A stretch of DNA of 6,555 nt, from assembly GCA_016926925.1 (NCBI GenBank), contig JAFGNQ010000386.1:1-6555 (forward strand), given 5' to 3'. The position numbers were made by a program, and so were the translations under genes. The notes beneath the pieces were generated by a model. That model saw nothing but the letters and a program-made list of their open reading frames with translations, did not search any database and was not told the origin of the DNA. Shown here piece after piece: positions 1-6,445 of this stretch. The stretch is from Candidatus Aminicenantota bacterium. Lineage in GTDB: Bacteria; Acidobacteriota; Aminicenantia; Aminicenantales; Aminicenantaceae. Position 1 is the first letter of the stretch. Every line of letters begins with the position of its first letter.

Positions 1-2244
1 AAGCTGGGCATCCCTCAGGGTATCGCCGGAAACGACATTGAGCTGAATGTGATGCCCGTCCAGTTTGAAGTAGGAGCGTATGAGCGAAGCCAGCTTATCG
101 ATACCGTCTTTATCGGCCAGGAGGTGAGGAGTGAATTTCTGATTCAATAGAGTGCCCCCTGTCCGCACATGGTCCATTTTGGCCACGGATTTGATGACGG
201 CGGTGGGTCCTTGCCTGTCCGCTCCCTGAACGGGCGAGACGCCTTCGGAGAGAGGCTCTCCATCTTTTCGGCCGTCTGCAGTCGCTCCCACCATCCTGCC
301 GAAATAGACATGGACTGTTGTCGGCAGCATGTTGATTCGGTAATGGCCGTTTTTTGTGTTGGGCCGCCCATTGACCGCATCGTAGTAAGCATTGAATATG
401 GATGTCATTATTTGGTCCGCATAATCATCATCATTGCCGTATTTAGGTGTTTTGTTCAAAAATCTATGGCGGAGGTTCTCATATCTGCGAAAGTTGTGCT
501 CGAGCGCCGAGAGCAGCTCTTTCATCGTGACATACTTTTGATCGAAAACGTTGTATTTTACTGAGGCAAGAACATCGGTCATGGTGCCGATACCGACCCC
601 CTGGATGTAGGTGGAGTTGTACCGGGCGCCTCCTTCATGATAATCCTTGCCTTTGACAACACAGTCGTCGATGAGAAGGGAGAGAAAAGGAGCAGGCAAG
701 CACTCGGCATAGAGTCGTTCGATAATGCTGTTTCCCTCTATCTTTATGTCAACGAAATGCTTGATCTGCCGTTTATAAGCCTCGTGCAGTTCACGGTAAG
801 TTTTAAACTTGACGGGATTTCCTGTCTCCAATCCGATTTTTTTCCCGGTCTTCGGATCGATCCCGTTGTTCATGGTGATCTCGAACACTTTAGTCAGATT
901 GAAGTATCCGGTCAAAGTGTAGTTTTCCTTGCCGAAGGCTCCGGCCTCCACACAGCCGCTCGTCCCTCCGTTCCGGGCATCCTCGATGGACTTCCCCTGC
1001 CTCACCAGTTCTTGAACGATGGCGTCCGTATTGAAAATTGAAGGCTGTCCGAATCCTGTCTTTACAATCTTCAGCGCACGCTTTAAAAACCTTTCCGGAG
1101 ATTTCTTGCTGATCTGAATCATGGAGCTCGGTTGGAGCAGACGCATTTCTTCGATCACGTCCAAAATGAGGAACGAAACTTCGTTGACGGCGTCGGATCC
1201 ATCCGGCCTGACTCCCCCTGTGTTGATCAGCGCAAAATCCGTATATGTGCCGCTCTCCTCCGCCGTGACGCCCACCTTGGGAGGCGCCGGCTGGTTGTTG
1301 AACTTAATCCAAAACGCCTGCAAGAGCTCCTTGGCCTCATCTGTCGAAAGACGGCCTTCTTCAACCTCCCGCTTGAAAAACGGATAGAGATGCTGATCCA
1401 GTCGCCCCGGATTGAAAGAATCCCAGGTGTTGAGCTCGATGATCACCCCTAAATGGACAAACCAGTAATACTGGAGAGCCTCCCGGAAGGTACGGGGAGC
1501 GTGGGAAGGAACATGCCTACATATGCGGGCGATGTCATTCAATTCTTTTTTCCGTGTCTTGTTCTCTTCTTTTTCTGACAGTTCTTTCGCTTTCCGGGCA
1601 TGGCGTTCTGCATAGGCAATGAGAGCATCCAGACAGATTCCCATGGCTTTCAACTCTTCTCTTTTGTAATAGGCTTCAGAATCATTCAGAAAATCCAAAT
1701 CTTGGATTCGGCTATCAATCTCTTCTTTAAACTCCAAAAAACCTTTTTTATAAATTTTGTCGTCCAGAACCGTATGTCCCGGAGCTCGCTGCTCCATGAA
1801 CTCCGTAAAGACGCCCGCTTCGTAGGCGTTTTTCCACGCCTCGGACATCTCTTTAAAAATGCGGTCCCGGATGGATCTTCCCTTCCAAAAAGGAAGGACC
1901 TCTTCCCTGTAAATTTTTCTCGTCTTGGAATCGACTTTGAAGGAAGTCTTCTTCCTCGAATTCAGGACATCCAAATCTTTGAGACTGTGAGCCGTAATCT
2001 CGGGATAAGTCGGAGTAGCCATGGGAGCGGGCCCCCTCTCGCCCACAATCAACTCTCCTTTGCCGATCCAGATCTTTTTTTTCTCCAAGATATACTTGAA
2101 TGACAGCGCTCTCCTGACAGGCGGAGATACCTGATCACCCACAGGACTCATGTAAAATTCGGTAATAAGCTTCGCTCTTTCCGGGCTGATGGAAGGCTTT
2201 GCCTTGAGGCTTTGAGATCTCAGATTTTTTATTCTTTCATTCAT
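1..2244 (-). CDS. hypD: Glycyl radical enzyme, probable trans-4-hydroxy-L-proline dehydratase (HypD-like); C-terminus cut by window edge
   Basis: This pyruvate formate-lyase family protein is read without interruption for 748 codons; family members are about 790 residues. Seen: the thiyl/acid motif GCVEAG with Cys431 (codon 954-952) and Glu433, the loop GNDDDYAD near residue 604, and the start of the C-terminal glycine-radical domain (ADGRKDGEPLSEG, from about 655). The glycyl loop itself, expected about 14 residues further on, is outside the window. From memory of C. difficile HypD, its pocket residues His160, Asp278, Ser334, Asp339, Cys434, Glu436, Tyr450 and Thr645 correspond here to His157, Asp275, Ser331, Asp336, Cys431, Glu433, Tyr447 and Thr642, a constant offset that implies nearly gapless alignment. 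Known reaction of HypD: removal of water from hydroxyproline to give 1-pyrroline-5-carboxylate, in the cytoplasm, under anoxia. The start at 2244 is chosen because GGAGG lies 6 nt upstream; the in-frame ATG at 2250 abuts it directly. The activase precedes it in the same operon. GRE family is certain; substrate is probable. A ring-opening hydroxyproline GRE (HplG/HpfG type) is the main alternative. The symbol is the GRE hypD, not the hydrogenase-maturation gene of the same name. Confidence 0.88.
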   Translation of the reverse strand, partial: MNERIKNLRSQSLKAKPSISPERAKLITEFYMSPVGDQVSPPVRRALSFKYILEKKKIWIGKGELIVGERGPAPMATPTYPEITAHSLKDLDVLNSRKKTSFKVDSKTRKIYREEVLPFWKGRSIRDRIFKEMSEAWKNAYEAGVFTEFMEQRAPGHTVLDDKIYKKGFLEFKEEIDSRIQDLDFLNDSEAYYKREELKAMGICLDALIAYAERHARKAKELSEKEENKTRKKELNDIARICRHVPSHAPRTFREALQYYWFVHLGVIIELNTWDSFNPGRLDQHLYPFFKREVEEGRLSTDEAKELLQAFWIKFNNQPAPPKVGVTAEESGTYTDFALINTGGVRPDGSDAVNEVSFLILDVIEEMRLLQPSSMIQISKKSPERFLKRALKIVKTGFGQPSIFNTDAIVQELVRQGKSIEDARNGGTSGCVEAGAFGKENYTLTGYFNLTKVFEITMNNGIDPKTGKKIGLETGNPVKFKTYRELHEAYKRQIKHFVDIKIEGNSIIERLYAECLPAPFLSLLIDDCVVKGKDYHEGGARYNSTYIQGVGIGTMTDVLASVKYNVFDQKYVTMKELLSALEHNFRRYENLRHRFLNKTPKYGNDDDYADQIMTSIFNAYYDAVNGRPNTKNGHYRINMLPTTVHVYFGRMVGATADGRKDGEPLSEGVSPVQGADRQGPTAVIKSVAKMDHVRTGGTLLNQKFTPHLLADKDGIDKLASLIRSYFKLDGHHIQLNVVSGDTLRDAQL

Positions 2245-2246
2245 AT

Positions 2247-3155
2247 TCATCCTCCCACCTTGACGGAAAATCCTTGATCGGACAAAACCTCTTTGATTTT
2301 CGCCACACGTTTGCCCGAGGGTGGCACAAACGCCGGCTCGGGGCTTACAGAGTGCAACCGGAGATACTTGGCGCATCCTCCCTTATGGTAGGGCAACAGA
2401 CAAATCTTTGGCTTTCCGGACAACTCCCGGAGAAATGCAGCCGTTTTCCTGATGTTTGACAGAGTATCGTTGACACCGGCGATCAAAGGTATTCTGATTT
2501 CGACCGGAAGGCCTTTCTCCGACAATATTTTGAGATTGTTCAGAATCAAGTCATTCGGAACTCCTGTGTAGTGTTCGTGTTTCACTGTGTCCATCATCTT
2601 CAGGTCAAACAGAAACAGATCTACCCTGCCCTGAATGGACAGCAGATCATCGATGGGGACATATCCCGACGTGTCGATCGTCACATGAGTTCCTTTCGAC
2701 TTGATTTCCCGGATCAATTCCTTTACAAAAGGCAACTGTGCAAGAGGCTCTCCCCCCGAAAGAGTCACCCCGCCTCGGGACGCATCAAAAAATATCCGAT
2801 CCTTTTCTATTTCGGAAACCAGATCGTATACCGTGACACTTCTCCCTGCGACTTGCAGGGCATCGTAGACACAGGCTTCGGCACAGCGACCGCAGACATT
2901 GCATTTCTTCCTGTCTATGGAAATGCGTTTTTTCTTTTTTGTCAATGCTTTTTCAGGGCACTCGGAAATACAGAGATCGCAAACATCGGCACACCTCTGC
3001 TCATGAACCATGATCTCTGGTTCAGGATTGATGCCCTCAGGATTGTGGCACCACTGACACCTCAAAGGACATCCTTTTAAAAATACGGTCGTCCGTATTC
3101 CAGGGCCATCGTGAAGGGCATAGCGTTTGATATCAAAAATGATTCCTTCAACCAT
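2247..3155 (-). CDS. Glycyl-radical enzyme activating protein (radical SAM activase)
   Basis: This 302-residue radical-SAM enzyme should use reductively cleaved S-adenosylmethionine to abstract hydrogen from the C-terminal glycine of the GRE encoded directly downstream. Seen: the N-terminal signature [19 protein letters not shown], with the cluster-binding Cys29, Cys33 and Cys36 in the expected CxxxCxxC spacing. An inserted ferredoxin-like domain follows, with two four-cysteine sets (Cys55/59/62/66 and Cys85/88/91/95), typical of activases of dehydratase and decarboxylase GREs and absent from the short PFL activase. The SAM-binding SGGEP is at 133-137 and a conserved PYHKGG stretch is near 257. 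Length is usual for this class. It starts 14 nt after the GntR stop, where only a weak purine stretch (ATGAG) serves as ribosome site, so translational coupling to the regulator is likely. Its last codons (KVGG) contain the Shine-Dalgarno of the GRE gene. Activase function is confident; partner assignment rests on adjacency. Confidence 0.95.
   Translation of the reverse strand: MVEGIIFDIKRYALHDGPGIRTTVFLKGCPLRCQWCHNPEGINPEPEIMVHEQRCADVCDLCISECPEKALTKKKKRISIDRKKCNVCGRCAEACVYDALQVAGRSVTVYDLVSEIEKDRIFFDASRGGVTLSGGEPLAQLPFVKELIREIKSKGTHVTIDTSGYVPIDDLLSIQGRVDLFLFDLKMMDTVKHEHYTGVPNDLILNNLKILSEKGLPVEIRIPLIAGVNDTLSNIRKTAAFLRELSGKPKICLLPYHKGGCAKYLRLHSVSPEPAFVPPSGKRVAKIKEVLSDQGFSVKVGG
2251..2256 (-). 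promoter_or_regulatory. Ribosome binding site of the GRE gene, deciding its start
   Basis: GGGAGG lies inside the last two codons of the activase gene. Two in-frame ATGs follow: one directly abutting it (2250-2248, which overlaps the activase stop as ATGA) and one 6 nt downstream (2244-2242). The second has normal spacing and is taken as the main start; the first would add only Met-Asn. Either way the two genes are translationally coupled. Confidence 0.7.
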
Positions 3156-3169
3156 CCGGTGTTCTCATT

Positions 3170-3853
3170 TCATTGTTTGCTGGCTGCATCAGGATAATAT
3201 TTTTTTACGAATTTTTCCTGCACGGCATAAGACCAGTGAACATCTCTCATGAAACTGGCAGCCTCCTGAAATTTCGACTCTTCTATAAGACAAAGCAACT
3301 CCCGGTGCTCTTTGATGGATTCGAGTTCCCATTCTTTGACAAAGCCTTGCCTGCGGGGAAAATCATACAGCCTTTTCTTCAAATTATTCACTATTTTTAT
3401 CAGGTGCTTGTTCCCGCACAAGTCGAGAAACATATTGTGAAACTTTAAGTTTTTTTTATAATATGCGTTGAAATCATCACTGGCTAAAGCCTCTGTCATA
3501 TCCTCAATCAAATCTCTCATCTTTTCGATATCGGACCCTTTGATCAGCGGACACGCTGACAGCAAAGCCATGCTTTCCAGGGAACCGATAATCTCGTAAT
3601 AATTCTTGATATCTTGAATGGAAAGGTGCTTGACGACGACTCCACGCCGGGGAAGGATGGTCACAAAATCCTCGGATTCGAGCTGAAACAAGGCGTCCCG
3701 GAGGGGAGTTCGGCTGACTCCCAGTTTCAGGCTCGTCTTCATCATGTTGATCTCGTCTCCCGGCCTGATCTCCCCTTTTTGCAGCTGATCTCGAAGGTAC
3801 TCATAGACTTGATCTTTCAACGATTTGAGGTTGAGGATTCCTTCCGTCTTCAT
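3170..3853 (-). CDS. GntR family transcriptional regulator, FadR/FCD subfamily
   Basis: This 227-residue cytoplasmic regulator has an N-terminal winged helix (about residues 8-75). The recognition-helix region GVSRTPLRDALFQLES is at 45-60 and the wing, ending RRGVVV, at 69-74. The all-helical C-terminal FCD ligand-binding domain spans about 80-215. The FCD metal-site pattern is visible as Asn135 (usually Asp), His139 in the FHxxF context, His183 in EHRELL, and His206. The ATG at 3853 is chosen over the GTG at 3904: the longer form would add 17 residues before the winged helix, would start directly on the acylase stop codon, and would be encoded across the predicted promoter and operator. A modest AAAGAAG lies about 6 nt upstream of the chosen ATG. 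The gene opens an operon with the activase and GRE, so it probably represses them until the GRE substrate or a product binds. The ligand is inferred only. The Arg usual in the first FCD helix (YEVR pattern) is Ile89 here. Confidence 0.93.
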   Translation of the reverse strand: MKTEGILNLKSLKDQVYEYLRDQLQKGEIRPGDEINMMKTSLKLGVSRTPLRDALFQLESEDFVTILPRRGVVVKHLSIQDIKNYYEIIGSLESMALLSACPLIKGSDIEKMRDLIEDMTEALASDDFNAYYKKNLKFHNMFLDLCGNKHLIKIVNNLKKRLYDFPRRQGFVKEWELESIKEHRELLCLIEESKFQEAASFMRDVHWSYAVQEKFVKKYYPDAASKQ

Positions 3854-3864
3854 GAGCGCTTCTT

Positions 3865-3888
3865 TGGTATGTAATATATCACATATCA
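3865..3888. promoter_or_regulatory. Candidate GntR operator, 24-bp imperfect palindrome
   Basis: Ten of the 12 symmetric base pairs match about an axis between 3876 and 3877. The core TATGTAATATATCACATA (3868-3885) has the TGT-N8-ACA form often seen for FCD-type GntR regulators. It lies 12 nt upstream of the regulator's ATG and covers the predicted -10 box, which is the expected position for an autorepressor. The symmetry is seen directly; binding by this protein is inferred. Confidence 0.6.
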
Positions 3889-3901
3889 GGAACAGAGACA
3901 A
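3873..3901 (-). promoter_or_regulatory. Sigma70-like promoter for the GntR-activase-GRE operon
   Basis: The -35 box TTGTCT (3901-3896, 4 of 6 consensus) and -10 box TATATT (3878-3873, 5 of 6) are separated by exactly 17 bp. Transcription would start near 3866, leaving a very short leader of about a dozen bases before the ATG at 3853. The -35 overlaps the end of the acylase reading frame region and the -10 sits within the palindrome at 3865-3888, so repressor and polymerase would compete. Confidence 0.55.
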
Positions 3902-3904
3902 CAC

Positions 3905-6067
3905 CTATTGTCCTGGGTGGTAGGATCGCTCCATGTTGATCTCGATTTCCTCCAGATTGAACCAAACCGGCTTAAACTGCCCTGTGGCGTAGAGAGGAGC
4001 CTGATCAAAGAAGTGACGGGAAGAGGGCTCCGAACTCTGTCCGTAAGGGATGATCGATTTCCTCTCGATCGGATTTGTAAAGTGGAGCACACTCACGTAT
4101 GTGTGTCCAGACAACCCGTAGCGCAGTTTTTGCCCCTCCGCCCGGCGGGAATAAAAATTAAAAATCAGACCCAAGCTTCCGGGGGCACCGGCTACGGGAA
4201 GGCTGTCCTTTTCATCGCTGAAGGCTTCCTCTGAAAGGAGCTCTCTTCTCTGAAGCCGGTTCATGTCGCCCCAGGTAACTCTCCAGGTCCCGAAGTCCTT
4301 CTCCAATTCTTCGATCACTTCCTGCATGCTGCTGACGTAGGGAAAGGCCGCCTTCTCCTCCTTTTTCGTCTCATCCCGGAATACAAACAGCTTTTCATAC
4401 CAAAGAATAAAGAGAGTTGTTGGAACCGAGCCGACAGCAGATCTTCGATCCCAGCCGAAGACCTCGGAAAAAACTTGGTTGAGTTTGTTATCCCAGGAGG
4501 AATTGGCTCTCCGGAATCGATTCCATTCTTTTTTCAGCTCTTTGATTTTTTCTTCGGCTTCGATTATGTACGTATCGAAAGCCAACCGCTGCCATTCCTC
4601 GAAGGTAAAGACGTCCTTCGAGGATAGGATATGCCTGGAAACCTTTGCTCGGGATGTATCTCTCTCCATGGCTGTCATGTACGCAGGGAAATCTTCCGCT
4701 GCAGGATTCCCCTTGCCTTCTTCCGTTGTGGTGAAAGGCGTTGAGTTACAATTTTGAATCCAGCCGCTTTCCGGATTGAGAACCTGTGGCAGTTCTTCCA
4801 ACGTATGGTAGCCCTGCCACTCAGTGGCCGGGTCGCTGCCGTCAACGGGCTTTGTCCAGTCAAAATCCGGATCGCGTCGGGGAATCGCGCCGCTGTAGAT
4901 ATAGTAGATGTTTCCTTTTTGGTCGGCATACATGGTGTTGTGGTAGACCATGGCACATCCGGACATTGCACTTCGGAATTCTTCCAAATTTCGTGCCTTT
5001 CCCATTCGGTACCACTGTTCCAGGAGCCCCCCTTCTTCAATTTTTGCGATTCTGAGAGCCAGGTGCTTTCCATCTTTCTCCCCTATGACAGGACCGTGGT
5101 GGGTTTTTCTGAATGTAGCGCTGCGTTCTTCCATCCCGGTTCCGGTCTTGACTTTGATAATCTCGGTCCATTCCGATGCTTCCCGGTATCCGTCTCCGTA
5201 TCTATAAGCGAGCGGATTTTCCGGATCGTCAAAGATTTCCTCGTAGATGTCGGCCACATCGGGAAAGTTGACCGTGTGGCTCCAACCGAGGTATTCGTTA
5301 TGCCCCATCACTGGAGTTACGCCTATCCCATACCCGACCATTCCGGAAAGGTTCCACCCTTCTTCGCTGTGGAGGTGGGCTTCATAGGGCACCTCCAGCA
5401 CCATATGCGGATTGAGAAAGAGCATGGCTTTTCCACTGGCGCTTTTCAAAGGAGCGATAGCCCACATGTTGGAGCCTCTTTCCGGATTTTCTCTTTTTGG
5501 AAAGACAAAATTCGCAAGTTCTTCGGCATTCACCCCCTGGTAGGCAACAATACTGGTATTGAATAGCCGGAGGGAGGCAAGTATATGCCAGGGTTCTATC
5601 CAGTTGAGCGAAAGCGGCTTTTTGCCGGGATTTTGCTTCAGATAGTAATTCAGAGCGTCGGAGGCTGCATCGCAGAGCCGTCGAATTTCCAGAGGAGACT
5701 CCTGATATTCCTTAACGGAGAGTTTTTCAATCTCTGCAGCACGAGCAAAAACGTCTCCCGCAAAACCCTCCTCCCCTACGACTTCGGCATACCTCCCCAG
5801 GGCACGGATATAGGAACGTTCGATAGTATCAAACCTGTCCTCGGCGCGGGCATACATATAGCCGAAAACGACACTCGCGTCCGTAGGGCCATAGATATGA
5901 GGGACCCCGAACGTATCCCGGTAAATGGTCACGGATTGAGCCATCGCTTCGATATGGGCCCACGGATCTTGTGCAGTCGCATCCTTTTTTTGGCAGGAAA
6001 ACGCAGAGAGGCTGACGATTAAGCTTATAAGTATCGGCGCCTGATGCCGGATGGAAATTTTTCTCAT
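3905..6067 (-). CDS. Penicillin acylase family protein (Ntn-hydrolase precursor), predicted lipoprotein
   Basis: This 720-residue precursor belongs to the penicillin/cephalosporin/acyl-homoserine-lactone acylase family, which hydrolyses amide bonds outside the cytoplasm after self-cleavage into two chains. Seen: a basic start (MRKISIRH), a hydrophobic stretch, and AFSC, with Cys25 as a plausible lipidation site. Then comes a small-chain region of about 170 residues with the family opening ([13 protein letters not shown], near 48-60). The cleavage motif RGSN makes Ser199 the N-terminal nucleophile of a 522-residue large chain. Counting from that Ser as B1, His221 is B23, as in cephalosporin and AHL acylases (penicillin G acylase has Gln). 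Asn441 (B243, in NCNSTPF) fits the oxyanion-hole Asn. The start at 6067 follows AGGAGG with 6-nt spacing; an ATG at 6103 lies inside the predicted promoter. The substrate is unknown. Nothing resembling a terminator separates it from the GntR operon, so read-through is possible. Confidence 0.9.
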   Translation of the reverse strand: MRKISIRHQAPILISLIVSLSAFSCQKKDATAQDPWAHIEAMAQSVTIYRDTFGVPHIYGPTDASVVFGYMYARAEDRFDTIERSYIRALGRYAEVVGEEGFAGDVFARAAEIEKLSVKEYQESPLEIRRLCDAASDALNYYLKQNPGKKPLSLNWIEPWHILASLRLFNTSIVAYQGVNAEELANFVFPKRENPERGSNMWAIAPLKSASGKAMLFLNPHMVLEVPYEAHLHSEEGWNLSGMVGYGIGVTPVMGHNEYLGWSHTVNFPDVADIYEEIFDDPENPLAYRYGDGYREASEWTEIIKVKTGTGMEERSATFRKTHHGPVIGEKDGKHLALRIAKIEEGGLLEQWYRMGKARNLEEFRSAMSGCAMVYHNTMYADQKGNIYYIYSGAIPRRDPDFDWTKPVDGSDPATEWQGYHTLEELPQVLNPESGWIQNCNSTPFTTTEEGKGNPAAEDFPAYMTAMERDTSRAKVSRHILSSKDVFTFEEWQRLAFDTYIIEAEEKIKELKKEWNRFRRANSSWDNKLNQVFSEVFGWDRRSAVGSVPTTLFILWYEKLFVFRDETKKEEKAAFPYVSSMQEVIEELEKDFGTWRVTWGDMNRLQRRELLSEEAFSDEKDSLPVAGAPGSLGLIFNFYSRRAEGQKLRYGLSGHTYVSVLHFTNPIERKSIIPYGQSSEPSSRHFFDQAPLYATGQFKPVWFNLEEIEINMERSYHPGQ

Positions 6068-6073
6068 GGAATT

Positions 6074-6079
6074 CCTCCT
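6074..6079 (-). promoter_or_regulatory. Ribosome binding site of the acylase gene, deciding its start
   Basis: A perfect AGGAGG sits 6 nt upstream of the ATG at 6067-6065. It favours this start over the upstream in-frame ATG at 6103, which has no such site and would place 12 extra polar residues before the signal peptide. Confidence 0.8.
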
Positions 6080-6094
6080 ACTGTGACTAACTGA

Positions 6095-6123
6095 ATTATT
6101 CATAAAATAGGCCGCTCTTTCAA
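6095..6123 (-). promoter_or_regulatory. Sigma70-like promoter for the acylase gene
   Basis: The -35 TTGAAA (6123-6118) and -10 AATAAT (6100-6095), each 5 of 6 consensus, are 17 bp apart. The predicted start near 6088 gives a leader of about 20 nt that just includes the AGGAGG site. A short inverted repeat, TGAAT-A-ATTCA (6092-6102), covers the -10 box and could be an operator half-symmetry or chance. Confidence 0.5.
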
Positions 6124-6294
6124 TTCAAAAGTCTATACTTCTTATCACGCACCACGGTCTGCCTGATTCGAAGAACCCTATGAACCCTTCCCAAGCGGCT
6201 CAAACGGACTACGGCTTGCATTTCTTCCCTATCTCAATCGCTTTATCATAAAACAGGAAGTCTTTACGCAGCAGTAACGGTCAATCTTTGTTAA
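6124..6294. other. Divergent intergenic spacer without recognisable gene
   Basis: This stretch lies between the acylase promoter and the plus-strand promoter. I see no coding region with a ribosome site, no tRNA and no strong hairpin. One 11-bp palindrome, TTTAT-C-ATAAA (6242-6252), is AT-rich and may be chance. A minus-strand open frame at 6229-6549 runs through here but looks non-coding. Confidence 0.5.
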
Positions 6295-6322
6295 TTGACT
6301 TAAACGCATTCCGTATGATAAT
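6295..6322 (+). promoter_or_regulatory. Sigma70-like promoter for the divergent plus-strand gene
   Basis: TTGACT (6295-6300) and GATAAT (6317-6322), each 5 of 6 consensus, have a 16-bp spacer. The predicted start near 6329 leaves a leader of about 117 nt before the ATG at 6446, long enough to hold the RNA structures noted at 6378-6421. A nearer TTGACA (6375-6380) is perfect as a -35 but lacks a good -10 at 16-18 bp. Confidence 0.5.
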
Positions 6323-6323
6323 G

Positions 6324-6349
6324 TTTCCATAAAATACGATCTATGGGAA
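6324..6349. repeat. Inverted repeat, 8-bp arms with one G-T pair
   Basis: TTTCCATA (6324-6331) pairs with TATGGGAA (6342-6349) around a 10-nt loop. It straddles the predicted start site of the plus-strand promoter, so it suits a protein-binding site better than an RNA hairpin. Confidence 0.35.
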
Positions 6350-6377
6350 TTCTGAGCAGGGTGATTTAGATTCCTTG

Positions 6378-6394
6378 ACATGCAGCGGGCATGT
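6378..6394. repeat. Inverted repeat ACATGC-N5-GCATGT in the plus-strand leader
   Basis: Six perfectly complementary base pairs (6378-6383 with 6389-6394) flank a 5-nt loop, AGCGG. It overlaps the TTGACA at 6375-6380. It could be an operator for a dimeric regulator, or an RNA hairpin in the leader of the gene starting at 6446. Confidence 0.45.
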
Positions 6395-6421
6395 TCGATT
6401 TTGTTTAATTGCCCTTTTTTT
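6387..6421 (+). terminator. Weak terminator-like hairpin with T-tract ahead of the plus-strand gene
   Basis: GGGCA (6387-6391) can pair with TGCCC (6410-6414) across an 18-nt AT-rich loop, followed at once by seven Ts (6415-6421). The stem is only 5 bp, so on its own it is a poor terminator. It excludes the hairpin at 6378-6394 because both use bases 6389-6391. It lies about 25 nt before the ATG, which would suit an attenuator. Confidence 0.3.
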
Positions 6422-6433
6422 GAATAGGACGAA

Positions 6434-6440
6434 AAGGAGG
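6434..6440 (+). promoter_or_regulatory. Ribosome binding site of the plus-strand gene
   Basis: AAGGAGG is followed by a 5-nt spacer (AAACC) and the ATG at 6446. This strong site is the main support that the truncated reading frame is a real gene. Confidence 0.8.
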
Positions 6441-6445
6441 AAACC

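Noticed and set aside
1..2244. Possible frameshift or pseudogene in the GRE
   Set aside because: Codon-by-codon reading from 2250 to 1 gives one open frame with conserved family blocks throughout. Only the window edge truncates it.
3854..3904. GTG-initiated N-terminal extension of the GntR regulator
   Set aside because: It would encode 17 residues not expected before a GntR winged helix, begin directly on the acylase stop codon, and be read across the predicted promoter and palindrome.
4754..5566. Long plus-strand open frame of 270 codons
   Set aside because: It lies wholly within the acylase gene on the other strand, has no ribosome site, and its product shows no domain pattern. It is a shadow frame.
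6068..6103. ATG at 6103 as the acylase start
   Set aside because: It lies between the predicted -35 and -10 boxes and lacks a Shine-Dalgarno. The ATG at 6067 has a perfect AGGAGG and puts the signal peptide at the N-terminus.
6375..6403. Promoter built on the perfect TTGACA at 6375-6380
   Set aside because: At 16 to 18 bp spacing the -10 positions match at most 3 of 6 consensus bases. The pair at 6295-6322 is better.
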